Position numbers and translations under genes: made by a program | Shown here: positions 1 through 16,171 of the stretch, in pieces | How the letters are laid out: each line of letters begins with the position of its first letter | Position numbering within the stretch: position 1 is the stretch's first letter | From: Sinomonas gamaensis | GTDB taxonomy: Bacteria > Actinomycetota > Actinomycetes > Actinomycetales > Micrococcaceae | DNA length: 64,000 nucleotides | Assembly (NCBI RefSeq): GCF_005876955.1 | Contig: NZ_SSCL01000003.1 | Span: 362,676 to 426,675, forward strand | Direction of reading: 5' to 3' | Notes under the pieces: generated by a model | Database searches by the model: none | Seen by the model: the letters and a program-made list of their open reading frames with translations, nothing else | Told to the model about the DNA's origin: nothing

Positions 1-3848
<3,848 letters not shown>

Positions 3849-3903
3849 TATGGTCCCTGTTCTCTCGTTCTCTAAGTCGTTCGTTGCGCCGATACGTGAA
3901 GGA

Positions 3904-7404
<3,501 letters not shown>

Positions 7405-7551
7405 GAGGGATCCTTCCACAGACCTTCAGGATTGTCCGCACCCTCCCCCAACCATGCGGCTGCCCAGCAACTGTTCTGTTAAATGGACGGCCGCCCACGA
7501 GCCCACCGCTATATGAAGGCTGGAGGTCAGAAAGGGAGAACGCAAAGATCT

Positions 7552-7580
7552 AGCATAGCCGCTTTAAGCGCACGTGTCTA
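7552..7580 (-). promoter_or_regulatory. Candidate rpoBC promoter
   Basis: On the minus strand TAGACA (7575-7580) and TATGCT (7552-7557) are separated by 17 bp, close to the primary sigma-factor consensus. This predicts transcription starting near 7545, leaving a 5' leader of about 140 nt before rpoB. The rest of 7405-7765 shows no gene. The thiolase promoter presumably lies at its right end, but I see no convincing hexamers for it. Confidence 0.45.
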
Positions 7581-7765
7581 GCGCACAAGTCGGATCCGGT
7601 CAAGTGCCTACGAGCGGAGGCCTCATCGCCACCGCGAGGCAGGTGCGGAGTGGTCCTGCAGCTGAAACTGTACACCCAGTTCCCAGCCCGCGCGCGGGCG
7701 GTTCAACGGCGGTAGCCTGAAACACACCAGCTAGTTAGGCCCACGACGACGTGACAGGAGACGCC

Positions 7766-8959
7766 ATGAGCAGCGGCATCGACGATGTGGTCATCCTCTC
7801 GGCAGCGCGCACCCCCTTCGGCCGGCTCAACGGACAGCTCGTGAGCTTCTCCGCCGTCGACCTCGGGGCACACGCCATCACTGCGGCCCTCGGCAAGAGC
7901 GGGGTGGGGCCGGACGCCGTGGACACCGTCATCATGGGTCAGGTCCTCCAGGCCGGCGCCGGGCAGAACCCGGCACGCCAGAGCGCCATCGCTGCGGGCA
8001 TCGGCTGGAACGTCCCCTGTGTCACCCTGAACAAGGTGTGCCTCTCGGGGCTTACCGCGGTGATCGACGCCGCCCGAATGATCCGCGCCGGTGACGCGAC
8101 CGTCGTCGTCGCCGGCGGCCAGGAGTCGATGAGCCGCGCCCCGCACGTGCTGCCCGGCTCGCGGCAGGGCTGGATGTACGGAACGGTTGCCGCGCTCGAC
8201 GTCGCGGCCCACGACGGGCTCACCGACGCTTTCGACGGGCAGTCGATGGGCCTCTCGACGGAGAGCCGCAATCTGACTCTCGGCATCGACCGGAAGTCGC
8301 AGGACGAGGTTGCAGCGGCCTCGCATCAGAGAGCCGCGCGGGCCCAGAAGGACGGCGTGTTCGACGACGAGATCTCGCCGATCGAGGTCAAGCAGCGCAA
8401 AGGCGATCCGATTCCGGTGACGACGGACGAGGGCGTGCGCCCGAACACGAGCCTCGAGACGCTCGCACCGCTCAAGCCCGCCTTCGCCTCGGACGGGACG
8501 ATCACCGCGGGCAACTCGTCGCCGCTCTCGGACGGCGCCGCCGCCCTCGTCCTGACGAGCCGCGCCTACGCCGAAGAGCACGGGCTCTCCTGGCTGGCCG
8601 TCGTCGGCAAGCCCGGGCAGGTGGCGGGGCCTGACAACTCACTCCACTCGCAGCCGTCGAACGCGATCGCGAACGCGCTGTCGCGCGCGGGCTGGACCAC
8701 CGAGGACCTCGACTTCATCGAGATCAACGAGGCGTTCGGCTCGGTCGCGGTCCAGTCGCTCAAGGACCTCAAGTACCCCTTGGAGAGGACGAACATCCAC
8801 GGGGGCGCGATCGCCCTCGGCCATCCGATCGGGGCATCCGGGGCCCGTCTGGCAGGCCACGCCGCGCTCGAGCTCGCGCGCCGCGGGAGGGGACGCAGCG
8901 CCGTCGCCCTCTGCGGCGGCGGCGGGCAGGGCGAGGCGCTCCTGCTCTTCCGGGACTGA
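7766..8959 (+). CDS. Acetyl-CoA C-acetyltransferase (thiolase)
   Basis: Thiolase that condenses two acetyl-CoA or cleaves acetoacetyl-CoA/3-ketoacyl-CoA; 397 aa, the usual family length. The acyl-accepting cysteine is Cys92 in NKVCLSGL. The C-terminal motifs GGAIALGHPIGASGAR and CGGGGQGEA carry the catalytic His and second Cys. The ATG at 7766 follows AGGAGA by about 5 nt; an upstream GTG at 7751 is in frame but lacks this site. It is a plus-strand gene between the rpoB and rplL blocks and is followed after 7 bp by the ybaK-like gene, so the pair likely forms an operon. Whether it is biosynthetic or degradative cannot be decided from sequence. Confidence 0.93.
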   Translation: MSSGIDDVVILSAARTPFGRLNGQLVSFSAVDLGAHAITAALGKSGVGPDAVDTVIMGQVLQAGAGQNPARQSAIAAGIGWNVPCVTLNKVCLSGLTAVIDAARMIRAGDATVVVAGGQESMSRAPHVLPGSRQGWMYGTVAALDVAAHDGLTDAFDGQSMGLSTESRNLTLGIDRKSQDEVAAASHQRAARAQKDGVFDDEISPIEVKQRKGDPIPVTTDEGVRPNTSLETLAPLKPAFASDGTITAGNSSPLSDGAAALVLTSRAYAEEHGLSWLAVVGKPGQVAGPDNSLHSQPSNAIANALSRAGWTTEDLDFIEINEAFGSVAVQSLKDLKYPLERTNIHGGAIALGHPIGASGARLAGHAALELARRGRGRSAVALCGGGGQGEALLLFRD

Positions 8960-8966
8960 GCGGCCC

Positions 8967-9431
8967 GTGAGTGGACACACGCGTTTTCTCGACGACGCCG
9001 CGGCGCGCGGCCTACGCGTCGAAGTTGCCGACCGCGGGCGCGCCCGCAGTCTCGAGGAAGCGGCCGCCAATCTGGGGATCGAGCCTCGGGAGATCGTGAA
9101 GTCTCTCGTGGTCCGGCACCCGGACGGGAGCTTCCTGTTCGCGCTCATCCCCGGAGACCGGCAGATCTCCTGGCCCAAGCTCCGCAAGCTCGTCGGGGTG
9201 AACCGGCTCTCAATGCCGGCCGCCGACGTCGCGCTTGAAGCGACCGGCTACGAACGCGGAACCATCACCCCGCTCGGCTCGACCACGGCTTGGCCCGTGT
9301 ATGCCGACGCGAGCATCAGCGGGCGCATCTCCCTCGGTGCAGGCGAACACGGCAGGAGCGCGTTCGTGGACGCCGAGGAGCTGTTCAGGACGCTGGACGC
9401 GACGGTAGCAGACATCAGCGACCCCCTCTGA
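8967..9431 (+). CDS. ybaK: YbaK/EbsC-family aminoacyl-tRNA deacylase
   Basis: A 154-aa protein of the YbaK/ProX fold. The family hydrolyses misacylated tRNAs, typically Cys-tRNA(Pro). Family features visible are the EIVKSLVVRHPDG segment, which carries the conserved lysine, the FALIPGDRQISWPKLRK core, and the glycine-rich ITPLGSTTAWPVYAD region. The start is GTG at 8967, 7 bp after the thiolase stop, so translation is probably coupled. A strong bidirectional hairpin terminator follows 19 bp downstream. The exact tRNA substrate is not inferable; the ProXp-ala or EbsC subfamilies are alternatives. Confidence 0.85.
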   Translation: MSGHTRFLDDAAARGLRVEVADRGRARSLEEAAANLGIEPREIVKSLVVRHPDGSFLFALIPGDRQISWPKLRKLVGVNRLSMPAADVALEATGYERGTITPLGSTTAWPVYADASISGRISLGAGEHGRSAFVDAEELFRTLDATVADISDPL

Positions 9432-9450
9432 CCGGGGACCGCTCAACGGG

Positions 9451-9485
9451 AAGGGCCCCGGTTCCACAATGGAACCGGGGCCCTT
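9451..9485. terminator. Bidirectional terminator between ybaK and rplL
   Basis: A perfect 15-bp stem (9451-9465 with 9471-9485) encloses a 5-nt loop, ACAAT. The plus arm starts with AA and ends with TT, so it can work in both directions. It separates the convergent ybaK-like gene (plus) and the rplJL operon (minus). Confidence 0.85.
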
Positions 9486-9502
9486 CGGGCAAGCGTGAGA
9501 GC

Positions 9503-9883
9503 TTACTTGAGGGTGACAGTGGCGCCAGCGGCCTCGAGGACCTCCTTGGCCTTCTCCGCCGTCTCCTTGTTGGCGCCCTCGAGGACAGCCTTGGGGGCGG
9601 CGTCGACGAGGTCCTTGGCCTCCTTGAGGCCGAGCGACGTGAGGCCACGGACCTCCTTGATGACCGCGATCTTCTTGTCGCCAGCAGCCTCGAGGATGAC
9701 GTCGAAGGAGTCCTTCTCCTCCTCAGCAGCAGCCTCAGCACCGCCACCGGCGGGGCCGGCAACGGCCACGGCAGCAGCGGTGACCTCGAAGACCTCCTCG
9801 AACTTCTTCACGAACTCGGAGAGCTCGATGATGGTGAGCTCCTTGAAGGCCTCGATCAGCTCGTCCTGGGTGAGCTTCGCCAT
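9503..9883 (-). CDS. rplL: 50S ribosomal protein L7/L12
   Basis: Acidic stalk protein, 126 aa, present as dimers on L10 and recruiting translation GTPases. The N-terminal dimerisation domain ([16 protein letters not shown]) is joined by an Ala/Gly-rich hinge near residues 36-55 to the C-terminal domain with the family motif [20 protein letters not shown]. It is the last gene of the rplJ-rplL operon, 75 bp after rplJ, and is followed by a strong terminator. The upstream AAAGGA-type ribosome-binding site supports the ATG at 9883. Confidence 0.97.
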   Translation of the reverse strand: MAKLTQDELIEAFKELTIIELSEFVKKFEEVFEVTAAAVAVAGPAGGGAEAAAEEEKDSFDVILEAAGDKKIAVIKEVRGLTSLGLKEAKDLVDAAPKAVLEGANKETAEKAKEVLEAAGATVTLK

Positions 9884-9958
9884 GGTTGGCGTCCTTTCGT
9901 TTCAGTGGCGCGGCCGGGGTGTGCCCGCAGCGCGCCGAGTATGTGGGGGTGGTTGAGA

Positions 9959-10498
9959 TCAGCTCTCGGCAGGGGCCTCGGCCGGAGCCTCGGAAGCAGC
10001 GGCCGGAGCGCCGCCCTCTTCCTCGAGCTTGATGCGCAGCGCGTCGACGACGCGCGCGACGGCGGACATGGGCGCCTTGAGGACGCCGGCAACCCGTGCG
10101 AGCTGCAGTTCGCGGGACTCCAGGGCGGCCAGAGCGGCCACCTCGTTCGCGTCGAGCGCCTTGCCCTCGAAGTAGCCGGTCTTGATGACCAGCTGCTTGT
10201 TCTCCTTGGCAAAGTCGGTCAGGCTCTTGGCGGCCGCAACGGCGTCACCCTTGATGAACGCGATCGCAGTCGGTCCGGCAAGCTGGCCGTCGAACGCCTC
10301 GACGCCGGCCTCCTTCGCGGCGATGGCGGTCAGGGAGTTCTTCACGACCGAGAACTTGTTGTCCTGGCCGAGCGCACGACGCAGCTTCTTGAGCTGGGCG
10401 ACGGAGAGCCCACGGTATTCGGTCAGGACTGCTGCCGCCGAATCCTGGAAATCCTTGGTGATCTCCTCGACAGCTGCCACCTTGCTAGGCGTTGCCAT
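9959..10498 (-). CDS. rplJ: 50S ribosomal protein L10
   Basis: Stalk base protein, 179 aa, which anchors L7/L12 dimers and binds 23S rRNA. The N-terminus (MATPSKVAAVEEITKDF) and the LTEYRGLSVAQLKKLRRAL segment are typical. The C-terminus is an acidic, Ala-rich extension (EAPAEAPAES). ATG at 10498 follows a strong GGAAGGAGG site that can be occluded by a hairpin in the leader, consistent with L10-mediated autoregulation. It is transcribed with rplL. Confidence 0.97.
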   Translation of the reverse strand: MATPSKVAAVEEITKDFQDSAAAVLTEYRGLSVAQLKKLRRALGQDNKFSVVKNSLTAIAAKEAGVEAFDGQLAGPTAIAFIKGDAVAAAKSLTDFAKENKQLVIKTGYFEGKALDANEVAALAALESRELQLARVAGVLKAPMSAVARVVDALRIKLEEEGGAPAAASEAPAEAPAES

Positions 10499-10637
10499 AA
10501 CCCTCCTTCCGGGGAATTTGGCCGATACTCGGTTCCCGGAAATACGAACGCCCCGCGCAGATGCACGGGGCGTGGAGGGCTGGCGCGTAAATGCGCACCA
10601 GAGCTTGGCGCTCGTTCACCTGCGCAGGCCGCCCCTT
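10499..10637 (-). ncRNA. L10 leader (ribosomal protein autoregulatory 5' UTR)
   Basis: The rplJ leader has the layout of the L10(L7/L12)4-binding leader: a GCGCAGGTGAACGAGCGCC segment, a strong hairpin at 10548-10573 (8-bp GC stem), and a second hairpin (10507-10516 with 10533-10541) that pairs close to the rplJ ribosome-binding site. A TAAGGT hexamer at 10644-10649 could serve as the -10, placing the RNA start near 10637. The assignment rests on position and structure; a covariance-model scan was not possible. Confidence 0.65.
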
Positions 10638-10744
10638 CCGGGGACCTTAGACTGTTTGCGCAGGCTCAGAGCACACGAAACAGCGACCGGCGGTCTTTGG
10701 TCTTCTCAGAGTACGCGATGCGTCGGCATCGGACCAAATCCGCG

Positions 10745-11884
10745 TCAGCTGCCGAGCAGATCGCTCAGCGCGCGCCTCCGCGCGTCCTCGAGCGCAGCGG
10801 CGACATTCCGGATGAGCAGCACCAGCCAGCCCAGCACAACTCCCGCCACGAACAGCTCCATGGCGGTCATGTTGTAGTACGCCAGCGGGTACCAGAGGAA
10901 CACGGCCAGCACCGCTCCCCCGAGCATCACGAAGCCCGTGACCTGGAACGTCCGGCTCAACCCCGGAACCCATTTCGGGAGCCCCACGACAAGCGCGACA
11001 TACGCCCCGGACATCGACGTGGCGAGGGCGTTGTGCGCTGGCATGAACACATCCACCGGGACGAGGCCCGTTCCGGCCAGGAGAATCCCCATGAGGACCA
11101 GGCATACGAGAACAGGCCGCGTCCGAACATCACTCCGGCCCGAGCTGTCGCCGCGATACGCCGCAAGGGCCTGGATGTCCCGAGTCACGTACTCGGCGAG
11201 CATCGTGATGACGATCCCGCCCGTCACGAGCGTTGCGTTGAAGGCCCACGCCACGCCGCTGTTCGCCGCCCCGAGCACGCTGAAGTTCACCTCCCACCAT
11301 GTCGGGTTCGTTGTGGTGACCATCGACGTCAGCACGCCCGCACCGAGGTAGGTCGCGAGCAGGTTCGAGAGGAGGTAGCTGTTCATGCGCGCCCCGGACT
11401 GGTATGTCGCGTAGGCCGAGAGGCCTCCGACGATCGAGGTCGCGATCGCCCCCGCGAACGGGTCCATCGTGAGGCTTCCGAACGCCTGCTGGAAGATCCG
11501 GAACCCTGCCCAGGCCGCCATGAACGCGATCGCACCGTGCACGGCTGCCAGCGCGAGGAGGCCCAGATAGCGCCGCCACGCCGGGCGTTCCACGAGCCAG
11601 TGGTGCTGGGGATGGTCGTAGCTGTGCCGGTACGCGAGCGGCAGGACGATCGCCGCGACCACCCCGCCGATGAGGGCAGCCACGTCACCCACGCCGTTGC
11701 CCCCCGAGAGCCCCGGCCGGCGGCCGGCGAAGGCGATCAGGGCCGCGACAAAGCTGACGACGACGGCGATCCCCGCCACCTGCGCGGCCCTCGCCTCAGT
11801 GCGGACCGCCGACGTCGGCGGAACCGGGAGACGGAAGGCCGCCTCCGCTATCGCCTGCTCTTCGTCATCGAGGGGGTGGCTCAT
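10745..11884 (-). CDS. Hypothetical multi-spanning membrane protein
   Basis: A 379-aa integral membrane protein with roughly nine hydrophobic segments. Its cytoplasmic-looking N-terminus is about 40 residues (MSHPLDDEEQAIAEAAF). Possible landmarks are the HSYDHPQHHW loop and repeated glycine-rich helices. I do not recognise the family with confidence. The ATG at 11884 overlaps the stop of the upstream GNAT gene by 4 nt (ATGA), so the two are translationally coupled. The pair is placed between rplA and rplJ, where a direct rplKA-rplJL junction is common. A longer open frame to 12262 lies wholly inside the GNAT gene and is rejected as the start. Confidence 0.8.
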   Translation of the reverse strand: MSHPLDDEEQAIAEAAFRLPVPPTSAVRTEARAAQVAGIAVVVSFVAALIAFAGRRPGLSGGNGVGDVAALIGGVVAAIVLPLAYRHSYDHPQHHWLVERPAWRRYLGLLALAAVHGAIAFMAAWAGFRIFQQAFGSLTMDPFAGAIATSIVGGLSAYATYQSGARMNSYLLSNLLATYLGAGVLTSMVTTTNPTWWEVNFSVLGAANSGVAWAFNATLVTGGIVITMLAEYVTRDIQALAAYRGDSSGRSDVRTRPVLVCLVLMGILLAGTGLVPVDVFMPAHNALATSMSGAYVALVVGLPKWVPGLSRTFQVTGFVMLGGAVLAVFLWYPLAYYNMTAMELFVAGVVLGWLVLLIRNVAAALEDARRRALSDLLGS

Positions 11885-12963
11885 CCCAGCCTCCTGTACC
11901 ACTCGCCGTCGTACCCCGCGGGCCTGAAGCCCAGGGCCTCGTTGATGGCGAGCATGTGCTGATTCTCCTCCGCGTTGAACGTGACGACCTTGCGTGCCGT
12001 GGGAAATCGTTCGCGGTACGCCCGAAGGTTCGCGAGCTTGATCAGCAGGCCCAGCGAGTGGCCGCGATGCTCCGGCACGACGAGCGTATCGTCCTGGTCC
12101 GCCACGTCCTCCTTGCCTGAGCGCACCCATAGGGAGGTATACCCGACCAGACGGCCAGTCGAACGGTGGCGGGCGACGGCGTACAGCGGCAGCGTGCTCG
12201 CATCGGAGAGCTGGGCCTCGAGTGAGGCGACGCGCTCGGCGTCCCACTCCGCGGCGTCCCACGCGTCAACGCCCGAAGGTGCGTCGGTCGACATGCGTGC
12301 GAGCAGGTGCGCCATCTCGGCCTGGAACTCGTCCGGGATGCCCTCCCACAGCAGCACGTCGTACTCGCCGGCCGCGGCGGTTGTCGCCGCGGCCTCAAGA
12401 GCCGGCCATCCGTCGTCGTACGCGTGGAGGACAAGCTCGCTGAAGCGCTCGATCTGGCTGAGCGCAAAGCCCGCCGCGCGGGCGAACGAGACCGAACGCT
12501 GGCCCGCCGGCAACGCGCCCGCGCCCGTCGAGGGCACGACGACGTCCTCCGCTTCAAATCCCACCGGGTGCTCTGTGAACGAGTTCAGCAGGGTCCGGCC
12601 GTAGCGCTCGGCTTCTTCTGTGGCCGCGTCGAGCAGGACGCGCCCGATGCCCTGGCCCGCGAACTCGTCGAGCACCTCCGCGCGGACTATCGCGCGATCG
12701 CGGTCCTCCTTGAGCGGCATCTGGCACCAGCCCCGCCCCACCATGCGCCCGCCAAGGCGGACGAAGAACAGCGAGGTGAGCTCGTAGCGGGTGTCCCGCC
12801 ATACCCCGAGCCGGAAGGCCGGCGGCGAGCAGCGGTCGTCGTTGCCCCAGATCTGGCGTTCGACCGAATCGGTGAGCTCGGAGAATTCCCGGAACTCCGC
12901 AGCATCCTCACCGTGGATGGAAGCGGGCAGGCGAAGACGCTGCACCCGGTACTGGGAGCTCAT
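11881..12963 (-). CDS. GNAT-family N-acetyltransferase (two-domain)
   Basis: A 360-aa protein with two GNAT-like halves. The N-terminal half contains GRGWCQMPLKEDRDRA and AGQGIGRVLLDAA; the C-terminal half contains VVPEHRGHSLGLLIKLANL followed by TFNAEENQHMLAINEALGF, the acetyl-CoA-binding and substrate regions. ATG at 12963 is chosen over 12996 because the latter abuts the rplA terminator hairpin. The product overlaps the next membrane-protein gene by 4 nt. The substrate is unknown; double GNAT proteins in this phylum include antibiotic and small-molecule acetyltransferases. Confidence 0.85.
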   Translation of the reverse strand: MSSQYRVQRLRLPASIHGEDAAEFREFSELTDSVERQIWGNDDRCSPPAFRLGVWRDTRYELTSLFFVRLGGRMVGRGWCQMPLKEDRDRAIVRAEVLDEFAGQGIGRVLLDAATEEAERYGRTLLNSFTEHPVGFEAEDVVVPSTGAGALPAGQRSVSFARAAGFALSQIERFSELVLHAYDDGWPALEAAATTAAAGEYDVLLWEGIPDEFQAEMAHLLARMSTDAPSGVDAWDAAEWDAERVASLEAQLSDASTLPLYAVARHRSTGRLVGYTSLWVRSGKEDVADQDDTLVVPEHRGHSLGLLIKLANLRAYRERFPTARKVVTFNAEENQHMLAINEALGFRPAGYDGEWYRRLG

Positions 12964-12996
12964 GGGGCCAGTCTCACAAACGCGCCATACATGCAC

Positions 12997-13031
12997 AACG
13001 CCCCTCCCCGCGGACTGCGGGAAGGGGCGTT
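12997..13031 (-). terminator. rplKA operon terminator
   Basis: A 15-bp stem with one mismatch (12997-13011 with 13017-13031) and a 5-nt loop lies 18 bp past the rplA stop. It separates the rplKA unit from the GNAT/membrane-protein pair. Confidence 0.75.
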
Positions 13032-13048
13032 GCGTGGGGAAAGCCGGA

Positions 13049-13756
13049 TCAGCCCTCGAGGAGAACGCGGGTCACGTTCGGGTCCATCGGAACGCCGGGA
13101 CCGAACGTCGTCGCCACGGTGGCCTTCTGGATGTAGCGGCCCTTCGAAGCCGACGGCTTGAGGCGGAGCACCTCATCGAGCGCGGCCGCGTAGTTCTCGG
13201 CCAGCTGGCGCGCGTCGAACGAGGTCTTGCCGATGATGAAGTGAAGGTTGGCGTGCTTGTCGACGCGGAAGTCGATCTTGCCGCCCTTGATGTCCGTCAC
13301 GGCCTTCGCGACGTCCGGGGTCACCGTGCCGGTTTTCGGGTTCGGCATGAGGTTGCGGGGACCGAGGATGCGGCCCAGGCGACCGACCTTGCCCATGAGC
13401 TCCGGGGTGGCGACGGCGGCGTCGAAGTCCGTCCAGCCGCCCTGGATGCGCTCGATCAGGTCGTCCGAACCGACGAAGTCGGCGCCGGCGGCCTCGGCAG
13501 CCGCGGCCTTGTCGCCAGTGGCGAAGACGAGGACGCGAGCCGTCTTGCCGGTGCCGTGCGGAAGGTTGACCGTGCCACGGACCATCTGGTCCGCCTTGCG
13601 GGGGTCAACGCCGAGCCGGAAGGCAACCTCAACGGTCGCGTCCGTCTTCGACGGGTTGATCTCCTTGGCGAGGGCGATGCCCTCTGCCGGAGCGTACAGC
13701 TTGCCGGTCTCGATCTTCGCGGCCGCTGCCTCGTATGCTTTGCTGCGCTTTGCCAT
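13049..13756 (-). CDS. rplA: 50S ribosomal protein L1
   Basis: L1 stalk protein, 235 aa, binding 23S rRNA and classically repressing its own operon. The N-terminus [15 protein letters not shown], the [16 protein letters not shown] region and the signature [18 protein letters not shown] are all present. ATG at 13756 is the conserved start; an in-frame ATG further upstream (13792) would add a non-conserved extension. AAGGAG lies about 12 nt before it. It is the second gene after rplK, 166 bp away, and is closed by a hairpin terminator. Confidence 0.96.
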   Translation of the reverse strand: MAKRSKAYEAAAAKIETGKLYAPAEGIALAKEINPSKTDATVEVAFRLGVDPRKADQMVRGTVNLPHGTGKTARVLVFATGDKAAAAEAAGADFVGSDDLIERIQGGWTDFDAAVATPELMGKVGRLGRILGPRNLMPNPKTGTVTPDVAKAVTDIKGGKIDFRVDKHANLHFIIGKTSFDARQLAENYAAALDEVLRLKPSASKGRYIQKATVATTFGPGVPMDPNVTRVLLEG

Positions 13757-13922
13757 GCTGCTCTGATTCTCCTTGTGCAGTTGTGGTCTCAATGGGCCGC
13801 GCTCGGCCCTGCCACGGACGACGGCGGAGGTCGCCGTGCGTCGTTGTCTTCAGTTGTCGGTGCTTCCGGGACTTACTTCGGGCAGGTCCCTCATTCTTCG
13901 GGCCCTACCCTCCGTGCGTTCC

Positions 13923-14354
13923 TCAGCCCTCGACGGTGATACCCATCGAGCGAGCGGTGCCCGCGATGATCTTCTTCGCGGCCTCGACGTCGTTGGCGTT
14001 GAGGTCCTCGAGCTTGGTCTTGGCGATCTCCTCGACCTGAGCGTCCGTGAGCTTCGCCACCTTCACGGTGTGCGGAGTCGCGGAACCCTTGGGAACGCCC
14101 GCAGCCTTCTTGATGAGCTCAGCCGCCGGCGGGGTCTTGGTGATGAACGTGAAGGAGCGGTCTTCGTAGACCGTGATCTCCACGGGGATGACGTTGCCGC
14201 GCTGGGATTCCGTCGCAGCGTTGTACGCCTTGCAGAATTCCATGATGTTGACACCGTGCTGACCGAGCGCAGGACCGATCGGCGGGGCCGGGTTGGCGGC
14301 GCCTGCCTGGATCTGCAGCTTGATGAGGCCGGTGACCTTCTTCTTGGGAGCCAT
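13923..14354 (-). CDS. rplK: 50S ribosomal protein L11
   Basis: 143-aa L11, part of the GTPase-associated centre. The N-terminal motif [20 protein letters not shown] and the C-terminal RNA-binding motif with the [12 protein letters not shown] end are present. ATG at 14354 follows AGAAGGATCCTCA, a good site. It stands 134 bp after nusG, with a strong hairpin in that gap that could attenuate read-through. Confidence 0.96.
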
Positions 14355-14433
14355 TGAGGATCCTTCTCTTCCATTGCTTCCTGGGCAGCAGGAGCGCCGA
14401 CCAGGTGGTGACTGCCCTGGCTAGACAGTCGGC

Positions 14434-14469
14434 CGCCCCGGGGCCGGCAAAGCGACCGGACCCGGGGCG
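14434..14469 (-). terminator. Hairpin between nusG and rplK
   Basis: Arms 14434-14447 and 14456-14469 pair over 13 bp with one mismatch and an 8-nt loop. The stem is GC-rich and has no clear U-tract. It can act as a partial terminator or processing site between nusG and rplK. Confidence 0.5.
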
Positions 14470-14488
14470 AAGTCTTCAGTTGGAGGTC

Positions 14489-15394
14489 TCAGATCTTCGA
14501 GACCTGGTTGAACGCAAGCGTCACAGGCGTCTCGCGTTCGAAGATCGAGACCAGCACCACGAGAGTCTGCGACTCGGGCTTGATCTCGGAGATCGTGGCC
14601 GGAAGCGTCTCGAAGGGGCCTTCCTTGACGATCACGGACTCGCCGACCTCGAAGTCGACGGTCACAGGCGCGCTCGGCTGGCGTCCGCCGCCCTTGCCTG
14701 CCGCCTTCGCCTCGGCCTGCTGCTCCTGCTCGAAGACCGGGGCGAGCATGCTGAACACCTCGTCGAGGCGAAGCGGAACCGGGTTGTGGGCATTGCCGAC
14801 GAAACCGGTGACACCCGGCGTGTGGCGGACGGCGCCCCACGAAGCGTCGGTCAGATCCATGCGGACCAGGACGTAGCCGGGGATCCGGACGCGCTTGACG
14901 ATCTTGCGCTGCGCGTTCTTGATCTCGACGACTTCTTCCATCGGGACCTGGATCTCGTAGATGTAGTCTTCCATGTCCAGCGTCTGGATACGGGTCTCGA
15001 GGTTCGCCTTCACGCGGTTCTCGTAGCCCGCGTAGGAGTGGATCACGAACCAGTCGCCCGGCTGGCGGCGGAGCTTGGCCTTGAAGTCCTCTGCGGCCTT
15101 CGCGGCCGCCTCGGCAGGATCCACCGGCGCTTCAGCAGGAGCCTCGCCCTCCGCGGGCTCTTCCTCGGAGGCCAGCTCCTCGTCCGAGGCGAGCTCCTCC
15201 TCGCCTCCGAACTCGTCCTCGGCCACTTCCTCCGTCGCGGAGGAATCCTCGACCGAGGAATCCTCATCGAACGAGGAATCCTCATCGAACGCAGCCGACG
15301 CTGAGTCCGGCACCGCGGCGGGCACCGGGGCAGCGTCGCTGAAGACGGCGGCCTCGGGTGCCGGGGCCTCGCGCTCGGTCTCGTGCTCAGACAC
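14489..15394 (-). CDS. nusG: Transcription termination/antitermination factor NusG
   Basis: 301-aa NusG. The conserved part begins near residue 108 with [19 protein letters not shown] (NGN domain, RNA polymerase binding) and ends with the KOW domain ([19 protein letters not shown]). The first about 105 residues are a highly acidic, Ser/Glu/Ala-rich extension with short repeats; long acidic N-termini are common in actinobacterial NusG but this one is expanded. ATG at 15394 follows a GGAGA-type site. It lies 98 bp after secE in the same unit. Confidence 0.95.
   Translation of the reverse strand: MSEHETEREAPAPEAAVFSDAAPVPAAVPDSASAAFDEDSSFDEDSSVEDSSATEEVAEDEFGGEEELASDEELASEEEPAEGEAPAEAPVDPAEAAAKAAEDFKAKLRRQPGDWFVIHSYAGYENRVKANLETRIQTLDMEDYIYEIQVPMEEVVEIKNAQRKIVKRVRIPGYVLVRMDLTDASWGAVRHTPGVTGFVGNAHNPVPLRLDEVFSMLAPVFEQEQQAEAKAAGKGGGRQPSAPVTVDFEVGESVIVKEGPFETLPATISEIKPESQTLVVLVSIFERETPVTLAFNQVSKI
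15241..15291 (-). repeat. Tandem repeat inside the acidic nusG extension
   Basis: Two identical 18-bp units (15256-15273, 15274-15291) follow a related 15-bp unit (15241-15255). Together they encode repeated [11 protein letters not shown] peptides. The units keep the reading frame, so copy number can change without breaking nusG. Confidence 0.8.
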
Positions 15395-15492
15395 TTAGTC
15401 TCCTGCTCTCCTCTTGCGACTTAAATGCGAATCCGCACACCACGCCGTCGGACCCAGTTTCCCGGTCCGGACGCGGTCTGCGGAGACTGGCC

Positions 15493-15774
15493 TTACTTGC
15501 CCTGCGACGACCCGTCGAAGACCCAGCCGACGCCGAGCCCGAAGAGGAAGTCGAGGACGAAGACGACGACCATCATGACCACCACAAATGCCAGCACCAC
15601 GAACGTCATGTTCAGGAGCTCCTGCCGGGTCGGCGTGACGACCTTGCGCAGCTCCCCGATGACCTGGCGGAAGAAGAGCGCGAGCCGTCCGAAGAAGCCG
15701 AGCTTCTTCGCCTGCTTGGCCGGGCGTCCCTGCGAGCTGCTCGCAGTTGTTTCGGTCACCTGATCCTCGCTCAT
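15493..15774 (-). CDS. secE: Preprotein translocase subunit SecE
   Basis: 93-aa single-span SecE. The family core FRQVIGELRKVVTPTRQELL precedes one C-terminal transmembrane helix (FVVLAFVVVMMVVVFVLDFL). ATG at 15774 (MSEDQVTE) is preferred to an upstream ATG at 15837, because the longer version would read into the tRNA-Trp leader region. It is the first protein gene of the secE-nusG unit, directly after tRNA-Trp on the same strand, the usual arrangement. Confidence 0.93.
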   Translation of the reverse strand: MSEDQVTETTASSSQGRPAKQAKKLGFFGRLALFFRQVIGELRKVVTPTRQELLNMTFVVLAFVVVMMVVVFVLDFLFGLGVGWVFDGSSQGK

Positions 15775-15857
15775 CCTGTATGGCCGCAGGCCAGTTTCCG
15801 CTGGACCCGTCGTGCGCGTGCTGACTCGCCCCTGCAATGCCGGGACATGCCGTGCGC

Positions 15858-15929
15858 AGGGCAGACAGGACTCGAACCTGCAACCTGCGGTTTTGGAGAC
15901 CGCTGCGCTACCAATTGCGCCACTACCCT
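15858..15929 (-). tRNA. trnW: tRNA-Trp (CCA anticodon)
   Basis: A 72-nt cloverleaf reads on the minus strand. The acceptor stem AGGGTAG pairs with CTGCCCT, the D-loop is TGGCGCAATTGGTAGCGCA, the anticodon loop CTCCAAA gives CCA, and the T-arm contains GGTTCGAGTCC. It lies just upstream of secE, a conserved placement in actinobacteria. Confidence 0.95.
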
Positions 15930-16171
15930 TCGGTCAGAACACCGAGTTCCCAGCCTATCAAGGATCCCGGCCCGGTTTCTCCGCAAGGAGGTGCTGGGCA
16001 CGGGGCACTCAGTGGCAACTGACACCGATGGACTAGTTTACGCATATTCACGCCCTGCGTCGAACTGGCCCCGGGACACGCTCGGCGACGCCTCAAGCGC
16101 CTAGAGTTGGAAGGGCGGGCCGAGCCCGCCTCCGCGCCAGCATTCCGCCGACCGAAAGTCAGGAGAGCCCC

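Noticed and set aside
9290..11962. Plus-strand open frame across rplL, rplJ and the membrane protein
   Set aside because: It runs through a terminator and the L10 leader and opposes three supported genes.
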